A stretch of 24,416 nt of DNA from Planctomycetes bacterium GWF2_50_10. GTDB taxonomy: Bacteria > Planctomycetota > Phycisphaerae > Sedimentisphaerales > GWF2-50-10. Positions 23,366-24,416 of the stretch are shown here, one piece after another; position 1 is the stretch's first letter; each line of letters starts with the position of its first letter. Where the stretch lies: NCBI GenBank assembly GCA_001824635.1, contig MHYB01000058.1, positions 3,763 through 28,178 of the forward strand. The letters are read 5' to 3'. Below the pieces are notes generated by a model that had not been told where the DNA came from, searched no databases, and saw only the letters and a list, made by a program, of their open reading frames with translations. A program made the translations under genes and the position numbers.

Positions 23366-24416
23366 ATGAAAGAAAAACTCCTCAAACTCGTTGCCAAAAA
23401 CGGCAGTCCGCTGCTTGTTATCGAACATGACAAAATTCGCAAGAATTATCGCATGTTCAAAAAGCACCTGCCCCGCGTCCAGGCATATTACGCCGTAAAA
23501 GCCAACTCCAACCAGGAGATCATCAAAACGCTTTTCGATGAAGGCGCCAGCTTCGACGTCGCATCCTACAACGAGTTCATGCAGGTCTATGAGTACATCA
23601 AGCACTTCGAGGAAAAAGACCAGGACCATTACATCTGGGACAAGATCATCTTCTCAAACACGATAAAAGACTGCGAAACCCTTCGCCGCATCCGCCGCTA
23701 TAAGCCGCTGATGACGTACGACAACACCGATGAACTTTACAAGATCAAGGAGCATTGCGACACCGCCGGCCTCGTCCTCCGCCTCAAAGTCCCCGATACC
23801 GGCTCACAGGTCGAAATGAGTTCCAAATTCGGCATCGAACCCGCCGACGCAAACAAGCTCATTCAGAAATCCTTCGACGCGGGCCTCGTCGTCGAAGGCC
23901 TCAGCTTCCACGTCGGCAGCCAGTGCACAAATTTCGACAACTACATCGCCGCCCTTACTATCACTGCCGACATCTTCAACACGTCACGCAAAAAAGGCTA
24001 TCCCCTCAAAATAGTCGATATCGGCGGCGGCTTCCCCGTACCTTATGATGCCCAGGTGCCCCAGTTCGCAAAACTCGCCAGCGTGATTAATTCCGAATGC
24101 ACCCGCCTCTTCCCCTATGATGTCGAACTCATCGCCGAACCAGGCCGATTCATGGTCGCCACCGCCGCGACCCTCGTTTCCGAGATCATCGGCAAAGCCC
24201 GCCGCGACGGCAAAATATTCTACCACATCAACGACGGCGTCTATCACACCTTCTCCGGCGTCGTCTACGACCACTGGATCCCAAATTTCGCCGCATTTAA
24301 GAGAGGCAAAACCGAACTCTGCGCCGTCGTCGGCCCAACCTGCGACAGCTTCGACAAAATTTCCCTAGCCGAGCAGCTCCCCGCCAGCCTCAAAATTGGC
24401 GACTACCTCTACACCA
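23366..24416 (+). CDS. Ornithine-decarboxylase-type fold III PLP enzyme, 3' end beyond the window
   Basis: The frame is open from the ATG at 23366 to the window edge (350 codons), lacking perhaps the last 40 or so residues. It is an alanine-racemase-fold decarboxylase. The PLP lysine is Lys45 in YAVKAN, His182 is in FHVGSQ, the glycine-rich phosphate loop is DIGGGFP (from 218), EPGR starts at Glu258, and the catalytic cysteine is Cys326 in GPTCDSFD. The Cys-Asp-Ser form points to ornithine or lysine decarboxylase rather than diaminopimelate decarboxylase, which has Cys-Glu-Ser. The likely product is putrescine or cadaverine, a substrate for the neighbouring deoxyhypusine-synthase-like enzyme. 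The ribosome-binding site (GGAA) is weak. Exact substrate preference cannot be read from sequence alone. Confidence 0.87.
   Translation, partial: MKEKLLKLVAKNGSPLLVIEHDKIRKNYRMFKKHLPRVQAYYAVKANSNQEIIKTLFDEGASFDVASYNEFMQVYEYIKHFEEKDQDHYIWDKIIFSNTIKDCETLRRIRRYKPLMTYDNTDELYKIKEHCDTAGLVLRLKVPDTGSQVEMSSKFGIEPADANKLIQKSFDAGLVVEGLSFHVGSQCTNFDNYIAALTITADIFNTSRKKGYPLKIVDIGGGFPVPYDAQVPQFAKLASVINSECTRLFPYDVELIAEPGRFMVATAATLVSEIIGKARRDGKIFYHINDGVYHTFSGVVYDHWIPNFAAFKRGKTELCAVVGPTCDSFDKISLAEQLPASLKIGDYLYT

Noticed and set aside
1..24416. CRISPR array, tRNA, rRNA, insertion sequence or prophage
   Set aside because: I saw no regularly spaced repeats, no cloverleaf or rRNA-like segments, and no transposase, integrase or phage structural genes on either strand.

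Overview
This is a stretch of ordinary bacterial chromosome carrying 23 protein-coding genes: 21 complete, and one cut at each edge. There is no rRNA, tRNA, CRISPR array, transposase or phage gene. The gene families fit a member of the Planctomycetota, most likely the class Phycisphaerae (Sedimentisphaerales-like). The pointers are a bacterial deoxyhypusine-synthase-like protein paired with an ornithine-decarboxylase-type enzyme, a CPA2 antiporter fused to a PTS EIIA domain, and the style of the HisB, CysS and GAPDH sequences. The lineage is inferred from family resemblance, not from a marker gene.

Layout. (1) 1-3466, plus strand: 3' end of a PgpH-type HD phosphohydrolase gene, then ybeY, a CorC/HlyC-type membrane CBS protein and recO (c-di-AMP turnover, rRNA maturation, membrane/ion homeostasis, recombination). 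(2) 9285-3463, minus strand: a packed seven-gene unit, hisC-hisB-ispF-cysS-ruvC-ruvA-ruvB, with junctions from 4-bp overlaps to a 29-bp gap and one recognisable promoter in front of hisC. It meets recO head-on, and both stop codons lie in a single CTAG. (3) 13434-9426, minus strand: gap, an intrinsic terminator, then pgk-rpe-accD with its own promoter and terminator (lower glycolysis, pentose phosphate, malonyl-CoA formation). (4) 13709-16723, plus strand: the antiporter-EIIA fusion and two small exported proteins of unknown function. (5) 16803-20064, plus strand: a WecA/TagO-type polyprenyl-phosphate sugar-phosphate transferase and an asparagine-synthetase-like amidotransferase, possibly envelope or exopolysaccharide genes. 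(6) 20380-24416, plus strand: a ComM/YifB AAA+ ATPase, a palindromic extragenic element, the deoxyhypusine-synthase-like gene and a truncated ornithine-decarboxylase-like gene, probably a polyamine pair.

Regulatory sequence. The 274-bp divergent region between gap and the antiporter holds a sigma70-like gap promoter with a perfect 6-bp dyad in its spacer, and a leader hairpin. Intrinsic terminators follow accD, gap and the deoxyhypusine-synthase-like gene. Two more hairpins have their U-tract on the strand opposite to the neighbouring genes.

At larger scale, lines sampled by eye suggest the plus strand is G-rich on the left of the window whichever strand is coding, and C-rich on the right. 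That would suit a replication-terminus-side skew reversal, but it needs calculation. I found no clearly new multigene system. The items most worth checking are the polyamine pair with a terminator inside it, the antiporter-EIIA fusion, the gap control region, the extragenic palindrome and the skew change.
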